A stretch of DNA of 64,000 nucleotides, taken from contig JAUHXC010000007.1 of NCBI GenBank assembly GCA_030427205.1, positions 222,193 through 286,192 on the forward strand, read 5' to 3'. This document shows, piece by piece, positions 34,125-43,600 of the stretch (its first letter is position 1; the number at the start of each line of letters is the position of its first letter). Position numbers and translations under genes: made by a program. The DNA comes from a bacterium (GTDB taxonomy: Bacteria > Myxococcota_A > Bradymonadia > UBA7976 > UBA1532). The notes beneath the pieces are model-generated. The model searched no databases. It had not been told where the DNA came from and saw only the letters and a program-made list of their open reading frames with translations.

Positions 34125-35588
34125 ATGAGAATGAAGACCTGGCTCCTGGTGCTCGCGGCTTTCGGCCTCGTCGTGGGCTGCGACGATACCGATGGCGACA
34201 CCTCGCCGGACGCCATGGTTGGCGCCGAGGGCGAAGGTGAAGGCGAGGGCGAGGGTGAAGGAGAGGGCGAGGGTGAAGGAGAGGGCGAGGGCGAGGGCGA
34301 ATCGACCACCTACGCGTTCACCGGCCGCGACGGCGGGGACTCGGTCTCGTATAGCGGCCAGACCTTCCGCCACGTGCTGATCCAGGCGATGAAGGACCAC
34401 ATGGGCGGCCTCACCGAGCGGATCGATACCGGCGCGCTGGCGCCGGTCGAGGGTGATGTTCTGGCCGAGCTGCAGTTCTACTACACCTTCGACGATACCG
34501 ACGGCGGCGACGTCGACCACGGCATCTCGACGACGCCCGCGCCGCTTCAATTGACCTTCGGCGAGATCTCGTCGGGCAAGGACCTGCGGGGCAAGATCGC
34601 CGGCAACGACGCCGATGGACAGCACGTCGACTGGAACACCGCAGGCCTCGTCGGCTGGGGTGACGCCGAGGTCGTGACGCCGGATCAGCTCGTCGTGCGC
34701 TGGATGGAAGCGGTGGACGCCCTCGCCGTCGCGCGGGCCGCGGGCAACCCGGCCCTCGACCCGAGCGGCGCGCCCACCGCCAGCGTCTTCGTCTCCGCCA
34801 GCGGAGTCGACTACCAGCAGATCATCAACAAGTTCCTGCTGGGCGCGATCGCCTTCTCGCAGGGCGCCGACGACTATCTGGACGACGACTTCGAGGGCAA
34901 GGGCCTGCTCGCCGACCACACCGCGCTGGTCGAGGGCAAGTCGTACACCGCGCTGGAGCACGCCTGGGACGAAGGCTTCGGCTACTTCGGCGCGGCGCGT
35001 GACTATCTGGACTACACCGACGACGAGATCGCGGGCGCTGGCGGCCGGGATACCGACGGTGACGGCGCCATCGATCTGATGAGCGAGATCAACTGGGGCG
35101 CGTCGGTCAACGCCGGCAAGCGCGATCGCGGCGCGACTGCGGCCATCGATCTGACCACGCAGGCGTTCGAGGGCTTCCGTCAGGGCCGGGCGCTCATCGC
35201 GTCGGTCGACGGCGCGCTGAGCGAATCGCAGCTCGCCGAGCTGCGCGGCTATCGCGATCAGGCCATCGACGCCTGGGAGAAGGCCATCGCGGCGACGGCG
35301 ATCCACTACGTCAACGACACCCTGGGCGACATGGCCGCCGAGGAATACGACTTCGCCAACCACGCCAAGCACTGGTCCGAGCTGAAGGGCTTCGCGCTGT
35401 CGCTGCAGTTCAACCGCCTCTCGCCGGTCTCCGACGAGGACTTTGCGCGGATTCACACCCTGCTGGGCGACGCGCCGGCGCTGCCCGGCGACGACCGCTT
35501 CGACGGCTACGCCGACGCGCTGCTCGAGGTCCGCGGCATCCTGGGCGACGCCTACGGCTTCGCCTCGGAGAACGTCGAGAACTGGTAG
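34125..35588 (+). CDS. DUF4856 lipoprotein of an iron-uptake operon
   Basis: This 487-residue lipoprotein has its lipobox at LVVGC. Three in-frame ATG codons lie close together; the one at 34125 has GGAG 7 bp upstream and is preferred to 34119 and 34131. After the lipobox comes a run of twelve Glu-Gly dipeptides (34227-34298) as a flexible linker, then the DUF4856 domain with WDEGFGYFGAARDYLDY near its middle and an imelysin-like helical pattern. DUF4856 proteins commonly sit next to imelysin and TonB receptor genes; a role in surface iron handling is inferred. It is the first gene of a four-gene operon. Confidence 0.82.
   Translation: MRMKTWLLVLAAFGLVVGCDDTDGDTSPDAMVGAEGEGEGEGEGEGEGEGEGEGEGEGESTTYAFTGRDGGDSVSYSGQTFRHVLIQAMKDHMGGLTERIDTGALAPVEGDVLAELQFYYTFDDTDGGDVDHGISTTPAPLQLTFGEISSGKDLRGKIAGNDADGQHVDWNTAGLVGWGDAEVVTPDQLVVRWMEAVDALAVARAAGNPALDPSGAPTASVFVSASGVDYQQIINKFLLGAIAFSQGADDYLDDDFEGKGLLADHTALVEGKSYTALEHAWDEGFGYFGAARDYLDYTDDEIAGAGGRDTDGDGAIDLMSEINWGASVNAGKRDRGATAAIDLTTQAFEGFRQGRALIASVDGALSESQLAELRGYRDQAIDAWEKAIAATAIHYVNDTLGDMAAEEYDFANHAKHWSELKGFALSLQFNRLSPVSDEDFARIHTLLGDAPALPGDDRFDGYADALLEVRGILGDAYGFASENVENW
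34227..34298 (+). repeat. Glu-Gly coding microsatellite, 12 x 6 bp
   Basis: Alternating GAG/GAA and GGC/GGT/GGA codons give twelve perfect Glu-Gly dipeptides. The period of 6 bp keeps frame, so slippage would change linker length but not switch the gene off. Confidence 0.9.
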
Positions 35589-35646
35589 TTCGCGACCGAG
35601 CAGAGCCGCCTGCATCCACACCTGTCGCATCATCGCGAGGCCGCCC

Positions 35647-36867
35647 ATGAACCCGTCCCTCTACCGCATCGCCGCCCTCGCGCTCGTCGCCCTCGTCTGG
35701 GCCGGCAGCGGCTGTGACGACGAGCCCGCCACCGCCGTCGACGCCGGTACGCCCGACGCCGAGCCGGGCGCGCTCACCCGCAGCCAGGTGCTCGCCCAGC
35801 TCGCGACGGCGGTCATCGTGCCGGCCATGGACGACTTCGCGGCGCGCAGCGACGCGCTCGTCAGCGCGGTCGGCGCGTGGTCCGAAGCCGGCGGCGGCGA
35901 GGGCGCAGAGCTCGACGCCGCCCGGCAGGCGTGGCGCGACGCCATGACCGCGTGGCAGTTCGCCGAGCTGTTGCAGGTGGGCCCGGCGGGTCCGGCGAGC
36001 GCCTTCGTCGGCGGTGAAGGGCTGCGCGACCGGATCTACTCCTGGCCCACCACCCGCCCCTGCGGCGTCGACCAGAACATCGTCGCCGAGCGCTACGCCG
36101 AGGCGGACTTCTTCACCGCTCAGCTCGTGAACGTGCTCGGGCTCGATGCGCTCGAGTATCTGCTGTTCTATACCGGCACCGACAACGACTGCCCGGCCCA
36201 GGTGGCGATCAACGCCGACGGCACCTGGCGCGCGCTCGACGGGCAGACGCTGAACCAGCGGCGGGCGGCCTACGCGGCGGTGCTGGCGGACGGGATCGCC
36301 GCCGAGGCGGAGAACCTGCGCAGCGCGTGGGATCCCGCCGGCAGCGACTTCGGCGGCAAGCTGGCGCGGGCCGGGTCCGAGGGTTCGCCCTACGCGTCGG
36401 CCCGGCACGCGCTCGAGCAGGTCTTCCACGGCATGTTCTACCTGGACAAGATCACCAAGGACCTCAAGCTGGCGGTGCCGACCGGCCTGAGCCCGGACTG
36501 CCCCTCGGCCGACGGCTGCCCGGCGGATCTCGAAGCCCGCTGGTCGGGCTTCGCCCGCGAGAGCCTCGCCGCCAACATCAAGGCCGCCCGCGCGCTGTTC
36601 GACGGCGGCGAGAGCGGGCCGGGCTTCGCCGACCTGCTGATCGAGGCGGGCGCCGCCGATCTGGCCGAGCAGATGCGCGCCGACTTCGACGCGACCATCG
36701 CCGACCTCGAGGGCGAGACGCCGCTCGACCGGCTCATCGTCGACGATCTGGAGGCGGCTCAGGCGCTGCACGGCCGGGTCAAGGCGATCACCGACGCGCT
36801 CAAGAGCCGCTTCGTGCTGGTGCTCGACCTGGACGTGCCCGCGTCGGGGGCCGCCGACAACGATTGA
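35647..36867 (+). CDS. Imelysin-family (M75) lipoprotein
   Basis: This 406-residue exported protein has a signal peptide ending in AGSGC. It is all-helical with the imelysin layout: a first bundle containing AWRDAMTAWQFAELLQVGP, RIYSWPTTRPCGVDQNI where the family has its GxHxxE-like site, and LDALEYLLFY. The second bundle contains ALEQVFHGMFYLDKITKDLK. Imelysin-like proteins (IrpA, ICMP, EfeO-related) are iron-regulated and take part in iron acquisition; peptidase activity is doubtful. The canonical His-Glu pair is not obvious here. It follows the DUF4856 gene by 58 bp and overlaps the HTTM gene. Confidence 0.82.
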   Translation: MNPSLYRIAALALVALVWAGSGCDDEPATAVDAGTPDAEPGALTRSQVLAQLATAVIVPAMDDFAARSDALVSAVGAWSEAGGGEGAELDAARQAWRDAMTAWQFAELLQVGPAGPASAFVGGEGLRDRIYSWPTTRPCGVDQNIVAERYAEADFFTAQLVNVLGLDALEYLLFYTGTDNDCPAQVAINADGTWRALDGQTLNQRRAAYAAVLADGIAAEAENLRSAWDPAGSDFGGKLARAGSEGSPYASARHALEQVFHGMFYLDKITKDLKLAVPTGLSPDCPSADGCPADLEARWSGFARESLAANIKAARALFDGGESGPGFADLLIEAGAADLAEQMRADFDATIADLEGETPLDRLIVDDLEAAQALHGRVKAITDALKSRFVLVLDLDVPASGAADND

Positions 36868-38207
36868 ACGCCCTGCTCCGCCGCGCCCACGCGCCGGTCG
36901 ACATCGCGTCGCTCGGCGCGTTTCGTATTCTGTATGGCACGCTGATGTGCGTCGCCGCGGTGCGCGCGATGACGACCGGCTGGGTCGAGCAGGTGCTCGT
37001 CGAGCCGACGTTCTTCTTCAAGTACGCCTTCGCCCCGTGGATGCCGGTGTGGTCGCCGACCGGTCTCTACGTGCACCTGGGCCTCACGGCGCTGTGCGCG
37101 GCGCTGGTGGCCCTCGGGCTGTTCTATCGGGTGGCGATCATCGGCTTCCTGATCGGGTTCACCGGCCTGCAGCTGATGGACCTCACCAACTACCTCAATC
37201 ACTACTACCTGGTGGTGCTGCTCGGCGTCCTGCTGGCGGTCATGCCGGCCCATCGGATCGCCTCCCTCGATGTGCGGCGCAGGCCCGAACTGCGGCTCGA
37301 TACAGCGCCGGCCTGGACGGTCGGGCTGCTGCGCTTTCAGCTGGCCTGCGTCTATGTCTTCGCCGCGCTGGCCAAGCTGACCCCCGACTGGCTGCTGCAC
37401 GGGCAGCCGCTGGGCATCTGGCTCGCGAGCCGCGGCGAGACCCCGCTCATCGGGGCGCTCGTCGCCCACCCCGCCGCGCCGCTGGTGATGTCGTGGGCCG
37501 GCTTCCTCTTCGACGCCACCATCGTCTTCTGGCTCTCGTGGCGCCGCAGCCGCCCGTGGGCCTATCTGGTCGTCGTCGGCTTCCACGGGGCGACGGCGCT
37601 GCTGTTCGACATCGGCATGTTCCCGCTGATCATGGTGGCGGCGACCCCGATCTTCTTCGACCCGAGCTGGCCCCGCCGGCTCTTCGGCCAGCGGCCGCCC
37701 GCCCTGCCCGATCGGGTGGCCAGCGGCCGGCCGAGCCGACTCGGCGCCGCGGCACTCGCCGCATGGATCGGGTTGCATGTACTGCTGCCTTTGCGCCATT
37801 ACGCCCTGCCGGGCGACGTCCTCTGGGGCGAAGCCGGCATGCGTTGGTCGTGGAAGGTGCTGGTGCGGGCCAAGGACGGCGCGGTGACCTTTCACGTGAC
37901 CGACCCGGCCAGCGGCCGGCGCTTCGTCGTCAGCCCCGGCCGCTATCTGCAGCCGCGACAGGAGTCCGAGATGGCGGGCCAACCCGACCTGATCCACCAG
38001 CTGGCCCGGCACATCGCCGGCGACTTCGCCGCGCGGGGTATCGCCGACGTCGAGGTGCGCGCCGAGGCGCGGGTCTCGCTGAACGGACGGCCGGCGGCGC
38101 TGCTGCTCGATCCGGAGGTCGATCTGGCGGCCCTCGATCCCGACGACATCCAGCGCGCCGTGCGCCCGATGCCCACCGACCCGCCGCTGAGCAGGAGAGC
38201 CCGATGA
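36864..38207 (+). CDS. HTTM domain membrane protein (gamma-carboxylase-like)
   Basis: This 447-residue polytopic membrane protein probably starts at the TTG at 36864, which overlaps the imelysin stop (TTGA) and immediately gives the HTTM N-terminus with SLGAFRILYGTLM. About nine helices follow, including HYYLVVLLGVLLAVMPAHR and LRFQLACVYVFAALAKLTPD, where the Lys of AKL is in the position of the active base of vitamin-K-dependent gamma-carboxylase. A C-terminal soluble part of ~90 residues is beta-rich. HTTM proteins are frequent partners of imelysin/TonB receptor genes, but their role there is unknown. It overlaps the receptor gene by 4 bp (ATGA). Confidence 0.83.
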   Translation: MNALLRRAHAPVDIASLGAFRILYGTLMCVAAVRAMTTGWVEQVLVEPTFFFKYAFAPWMPVWSPTGLYVHLGLTALCAALVALGLFYRVAIIGFLIGFTGLQLMDLTNYLNHYYLVVLLGVLLAVMPAHRIASLDVRRRPELRLDTAPAWTVGLLRFQLACVYVFAALAKLTPDWLLHGQPLGIWLASRGETPLIGALVAHPAAPLVMSWAGFLFDATIVFWLSWRRSRPWAYLVVVGFHGATALLFDIGMFPLIMVAATPIFFDPSWPRRLFGQRPPALPDRVASGRPSRLGAAALAAWIGLHVLLPLRHYALPGDVLWGEAGMRWSWKVLVRAKDGAVTFHVTDPASGRRFVVSPGRYLQPRQESEMAGQPDLIHQLARHIAGDFAARGIADVEVRAEARVSLNGRPAALLLDPEVDLAALDPDDIQRAVRPMPTDPPLSRRAR

Positions 38208-40504
38208 AGAGTGTCCTGCCCATCTTGCTGCTCGCGTGGCCCGTGTGCGCGCTCGGCCAGCCCGCGGCCCCGCCGGCCCCGACCGCCCCGAAGGGTGCGC
38301 CGGACGCGCCGCCCGCCGACGAGACCCGAGACGCAGACAACGCCGAGGACAACGCCGAGGCCGAGGTCGAGGACGACGCCGAGGACGACGACGACGTCGA
38401 GGTGATGACCATCTTCGGGCGCCGCGAGCAGACCGCGCGCATCAGCGGCTCGGCCCACGTGGTCGGCGCCGCCGAGCTGGAGACCTTCGAATACGACGAC
38501 ATCCACCAGGTGCTGGCGCAGGTGCCCGGGGTCTACGTGCGCGGCGAAGACGGCCACGGCCTGCGGCCCAACATCGGGTTGCGCGGGGCGAGCAGCGACC
38601 GCTCGGCGAAGCTGACGCTCATGGAAGACGGGGTGCTCATCGCGCCGGCGCCCTACTCGGCCCCCGCGGCGTACTACTTCCCGCTCGTGACCCGGATCAC
38701 CCGGGTCGAGGTCTTCAAGGGGCCGGCGTCGATCCAGCACGGGCCGAATACCATCGGCGGGGCGATGAACCTCACCACCCGCGCGATCCCCCTCGCGCCC
38801 GGCGGCGAGATCGACCTGTCGGCCGGGCGCTTCGACACCTACAAGACCCACGGCTGGTTCGGCGGCAGCCACGGCGAGTTCGGCGTGCTCGGCGAAGCGG
38901 TGCGGCTGTCGTCGAGCGGCTTCAAAGACCTCGACGGCGGCGGCGATACGGGCTTCGAGAAGCGGGAGGCGATGCTCAAGCTGGCCTGGGCGCCGGAGAC
39001 CGACGACGCCTGGCAGCGGCTGCAGCTCGAGCTGAGCTACGCCGACGAGACCTCCAACGAGACCTACCTCGGCTTGACCGACGCCGACTTCGACGCGACC
39101 CCCTACCGACGCTACGCCGGCAGCCGGCTCGACCGGATGCGGTGGACCCGCACCGCGCTGCAGCTCGACTACGACCTCGCGCTCGACGACATCGAGCTGA
39201 CGCTGACCGCCTACCGCCACGACTTCCACCGCTCCTGGTACAAGCTCAACCGCTTCCGCGGCGCCGAGCTGCGCGACGTGCTCGCCAACCCCGACGACGG
39301 CCAGCTGGCGGTGTTCCTCGCGGTGCTGCGCGGTGAGCTCGACAGCGAGGGCCGCGGGCAGACGCTGCTGGTGGGCGATAACGACCGCACCTTCGTCTCG
39401 CAGGGCGTGCAGACCCGCGCCCGCTGGACGTGGGAGGGCGACTGGCTGCGCAGCCAGCTCGAGGCGGGGGTGCGCCTGCACACCGACTCGATCGAGCGCG
39501 ATCACACCGAAGACGGCTACCTGATGCGCAGCGGCCGGCTGCTGACCGACGGCCAGGAGACCGTGCAGACCCGCGCCAACCGCGGCTCCGCCGAGGCGCT
39601 GGCGGCCCACGTGCTCGACGAGCTGCGCATCGGCGACGACCTCTACCTCACGCCGGGCGGCCGGCTGGAGCTCATCCGCAACCGGCTGGCGGATCTGACC
39701 GATACCGAGGCCGACGACGGCGAGCGCGAAGACGTGGTGCTGCTCGGCGGCGTGGGGGCCTACTATCAGGCGCTGCCCTGGCTGGGTGTGCTCGCCGGGG
39801 TGCATCAGGGCTTCAGCCCCGTCGCGCCCGGCCAGCCCGAGACCGTCGAGCCCGAGCGCTCGGTGAACTACGAGGCCGGCCTGCGCCTCGCGGCCGGCCC
39901 GCTGACGGGCGAAGCCATCGCCTTTTGGAACGACTACAGCAACCTCACCGCCGACTGCACGATCAGCAGCGGCTGTGATCCCGACGAACTCGGGCGCCAG
40001 TTCAGCGCCGGCGCGGTGGACGTGCGCGGGGTCGAGGCGCTGCTCGGCTACCGCGGCGCGCTCGGCGCCGGCCTGACCCTCGACGCCGACGTGAGCTACA
40101 CCCTGACCGACTCGACCTTCGCCGAGAGCTTCGTCTCCGCCAACCCGCAATTCGGCGACGTGACCGCCGGAGACGCGCTGCCCTACGTGCCGCAGCACCA
40201 AGGCAACCTGCGCCTGGGCATCAGCGCCGAGCGCTTCGGGATCGACACCGAGGTCGGCGTCGTCGGCGAGATGCGCGACGTGGCCGGCGCGGGAGAGATC
40301 GCCGCCGCCGAGCGCATCGCGGGGCACGCGACGTGGAGCCTCGCGGCGTGGTTCGCGCCCAGCGACGCCAACCGGATCTACATCACCGCGAGCAACCTGC
40401 TCGACAGCCGCCACCCGGTCTCGCGGCGCCCCTACGGGCTGCGCCCCGGCGCGCCGATGCAGATCGACGTGGGCTACAAGCACCGCTTCGGCAGCGCCCG
40501 CTGA
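38204..40504 (+). CDS. TonB-dependent receptor, FecA-like
   Basis: This 766-residue outer-membrane receptor has a signal peptide ending at LGQPA, then an unusual acidic spacer (about 40-65, mostly Asp, Glu and Ala), a TonB-box-like VMTIFGRRE, a plug with FEYDDIHQVLAQVPGVYVRG and RPNIGLRGASSDRSAKLTLM, and a barrel ending in DVGYKHRFGSAR. The plug motifs are those of Fe(III)-dicitrate/ferric chelate receptors. It is the last gene of the DUF4856-imelysin-HTTM operon, so ferric chelate import is likely. No FecA-type N-terminal signalling domain is present. Confidence 0.9.
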   Translation: MKSVLPILLLAWPVCALGQPAAPPAPTAPKGAPDAPPADETRDADNAEDNAEAEVEDDAEDDDDVEVMTIFGRREQTARISGSAHVVGAAELETFEYDDIHQVLAQVPGVYVRGEDGHGLRPNIGLRGASSDRSAKLTLMEDGVLIAPAPYSAPAAYYFPLVTRITRVEVFKGPASIQHGPNTIGGAMNLTTRAIPLAPGGEIDLSAGRFDTYKTHGWFGGSHGEFGVLGEAVRLSSSGFKDLDGGGDTGFEKREAMLKLAWAPETDDAWQRLQLELSYADETSNETYLGLTDADFDATPYRRYAGSRLDRMRWTRTALQLDYDLALDDIELTLTAYRHDFHRSWYKLNRFRGAELRDVLANPDDGQLAVFLAVLRGELDSEGRGQTLLVGDNDRTFVSQGVQTRARWTWEGDWLRSQLEAGVRLHTDSIERDHTEDGYLMRSGRLLTDGQETVQTRANRGSAEALAAHVLDELRIGDDLYLTPGGRLELIRNRLADLTDTEADDGEREDVVLLGGVGAYYQALPWLGVLAGVHQGFSPVAPGQPETVEPERSVNYEAGLRLAAGPLTGEAIAFWNDYSNLTADCTISSGCDPDELGRQFSAGAVDVRGVEALLGYRGALGAGLTLDADVSYTLTDSTFAESFVSANPQFGDVTAGDALPYVPQHQGNLRLGISAERFGIDTEVGVVGEMRDVAGAGEIAAAERIAGHATWSLAAWFAPSDANRIYITASNLLDSRHPVSRRPYGLRPGAPMQIDVGYKHRFGSAR

Positions 40505-40611
40505 CAGCGCCGCTGACCGCGCCCGCTGGTGGCCGCGGCCGTTGACGCCGGGCGGCGGCGGGGGCACGCTCGACCGCACGCCGCGACGGCGTTCGCGGCG
40601 CAGAGGGAGAC

Positions 40612-43600
40612 GTGGGTTCCATCGAACTGGCCGGATTCACCATCGACGGGCTGCTGGGCCGCGGCGGCATGGCCGACGTCTGGCGCGGCCGGCACCGCGG
40701 CTCGGGGCAGCCGGCGGCGATCAAGGTCATCGCCCGCGACCGGGCCGACGACCGTGGCTTTGTCGAAGGCCTGCGCCGCGAGGTGCGCGCGGTCGCCGGG
40801 CTGGATCATCCGGGCATCGTGCCGGTGCTCGACGCGGGCACCGTGCCGCGGGAGCTGTCCGACGCGGGGCTGACCCCCGGCAGCCCGTGGTTGGCGATGG
40901 TGCTCGCCGAACACGGCGACCTGAGCCGGCTCGGCGCCCCTCTGCCCTGGCCGCTGCTGCGCGACGTGCTGCTGCAGATCCTCGACGGCCTGGCCCACGC
41001 CCACGCCCGGGACGTCATCCACCGCGATCTCAAGCCGGGCAACGTGCTGCTGCAGCTCGACGACGGGCGCCTGCGGGTGATGCTGACCGACTTCGGTATC
41101 GCCCACGTCTTCGACCCGCAGGCGACGCCGGAGGCCGGGCACAGCCTGGGCACGCCGGCCTATATGGCCCCCGAGCAGCTGCGCGGACAGTGGCGCGACT
41201 TCGGGCCGTGGACCGACCTCTATGCGCTGGGCTGCATGGCCTTCGAACTGGCCGGCGGCGCGGCGCCGTATACCGGCACGGCCCCCCTGGCCATCGCCAC
41301 CCGCCACCTGACCGGCGAGATCCCCCGACTGCGGCTGCAGGGCGCCGTCCCGCCGGGCTTCATCGGCTGGGTCCGCCGGCTGATGAGCCGCGAGTGGTGG
41401 GCCCGCCCACGCACCGCCGCCGAGGCCGCCCGGGCGCTGTCCCGCCTGCCCGCGCCGCCGCCCGACGCCGAACGCGCGGCGCTGGCCGACGCCGCGCGCC
41501 GGCTGACGACCGGACAGAGCGACGGGCCCGAGACGGAGATCGACGGCTCGCTGGCCCGCATGGCCTCGACCACGGCCCTGGCGCCGACCCTGGCGGTCGC
41601 GGTGACCGCGCTCGAGACCGCTCACGCGGGCCAGACCGACGACGCCGAGGCGCCGGCGCCCATACCCGAGACGTGGTACGTCGACCGCCCCCGCCGACCG
41701 CTGCTGGCGGGGGTCGGGCTGGGCCTGTTCGGGGTGCGGGCCCAGCCGCTCATGGGGCGCGAGGCCGAGCGCAACCGCCTGTGGGATGCGCTGCGTCGGG
41801 TGGCGGCGAAGGGCCGGGCCGAGCTGATGCTGCTGCGCGGCGAGGAAGGCGTCGGGCGCACCGCGCTGGCCGAGTGGCTCGCCCGCCGCGCGCACGAGCT
41901 GGGCGCCGCCGAGGTGGTCCGGTTCCGCTTCGGCGCGATGGACGGCGCCGGCGATGGCCTCGCCGACGGCCTGGAGGCCTTCTTCCGGGGGCATGGGCTC
42001 GCGCGCCCGGCCCTGGTCGAGCGCATCCGCGCGACGCTCACCCGCCGGGCCCCGGCCGACGCGCGCATGATCGACGACCTCGTCGCCCCCTCCCTCGCCC
42101 GGCTGATCCGCGGCGCCGACGTCAGCCAGTCATCGACCGAGCGCAACAGCGCGCTGTCGAGCGGCCTGCGGCTGATGGCCCAGCGCCGGCCGCTGGTCGT
42201 GCTGCTCGACGATCTGCACTGGGACGTCGAGTCGATGCAGCTCGTCGAGTGGCTGCTCGAGCGCGGGCTGGACGCGCCGGTGCTCATCGTGGGCACCGTC
42301 GACCCCGCGCGCAGCATCGCCGAGCGGCGGCGGCGGGACGCGCTCGAGCGCCTGTCGCGCCGGGCCCGGCCCATCGAGCTGGCGCCCCTGGACGCCGAGA
42401 CCCACCACCGGGCGATGCGCGGGCTGCTGGGCCTGTCGCCGCGGCTCTCGGCGGCGGTGCTCGAGCGCGCGGCGGGCAACCCGCTCTTCACCCGCCAGAT
42501 CGTCGCCGACTGGGTCGAGCAGCGGGCGCTGAGGCCGACGCCCGACGGCTACGCGCTGCCACCGGGCCGGGCGCCGGACGTGCCCCGCGACCTGGGCGAT
42601 CTGGCCGGGCGGCGCATCGCCCGGGTCGCGCCCGACGACCAGACCCGGCGCGCGCTGCACGTCGCCGCCGCCCTGGGTCACGCGGTGCATCGCGCGGAGT
42701 GGCAGGCGGCCTGCGCCGCGCTCGGCGTGACCCCATCACCGACGCTCGAAGGCGACCTGGAAGACGCCGGCCTCGCGACGCGCGCCCCCGACGGTTGGGT
42801 CTTCGCCCACGGCTTCGTGCGGACGGCGCTCATCGAATCGGGCGCCGCGAGCGGACACTGGGCGGCGGTGCACCGGGCCTGCGCCGACGCGGTGCACATC
42901 GGGATCTCACCCGCCGAGCGTCGCGCGTGGCACCTGATCGAGGCCGAGGCCACCGTGGCGGCGATCGACGCGCTGCTCGACGCCGCGCAGGCGGCCATGG
43001 ATCGGGCGGACTACCGCCGCGCGCTGCGCCTGCTCGACATCCGGGTGCAGCAGATGGATCGCGCCGGCCTCGCCGCCGACGACGTGCGCCGGGCGCAGGG
43101 CATGGCCTCGCGGGTCAACGGCCTGCGCTTCAGCCGCGACCCCGAGGGCGCGAAGGCGGCGATGGTCGAGTTCGAAGCCTTCCCCATCGGCCCCCGACAT
43201 CCGGGCCTGATGGCCGAGCGCGCCCGCGTGCGGGCGGGGCTGTTGGCCTTCAACGACGACTTCCGGGCCCACTTCGACGCCTATAACGAGGCCGTCGAGC
43301 TCTTCCGGGTCGCCGGCGACGTACGCGGCGAAGCGCGCGCGCTGCACGGCCTCGGCTGGAACCAGATCACCCAGGGGCACTTCGCCCGGGCGGCGACGCT
43401 GATGATCCGCAGCCGCGATCTGGCGCGCTCGGCGGGGCTGCGGCTCGACGAAGGCTGGGCCAACCAGGGGCTGGCGACCGCCCGCTACTTCGGCGGCCTC
43501 GGCGGCGAAGACGAGGCGCTGCGCGAGGCCCAGCGGGCGTTCGCCGAGGTGCGCTTCCCCATCGGCACCGCGATGGTCCTGGCCGATCTCGCCGACTACG

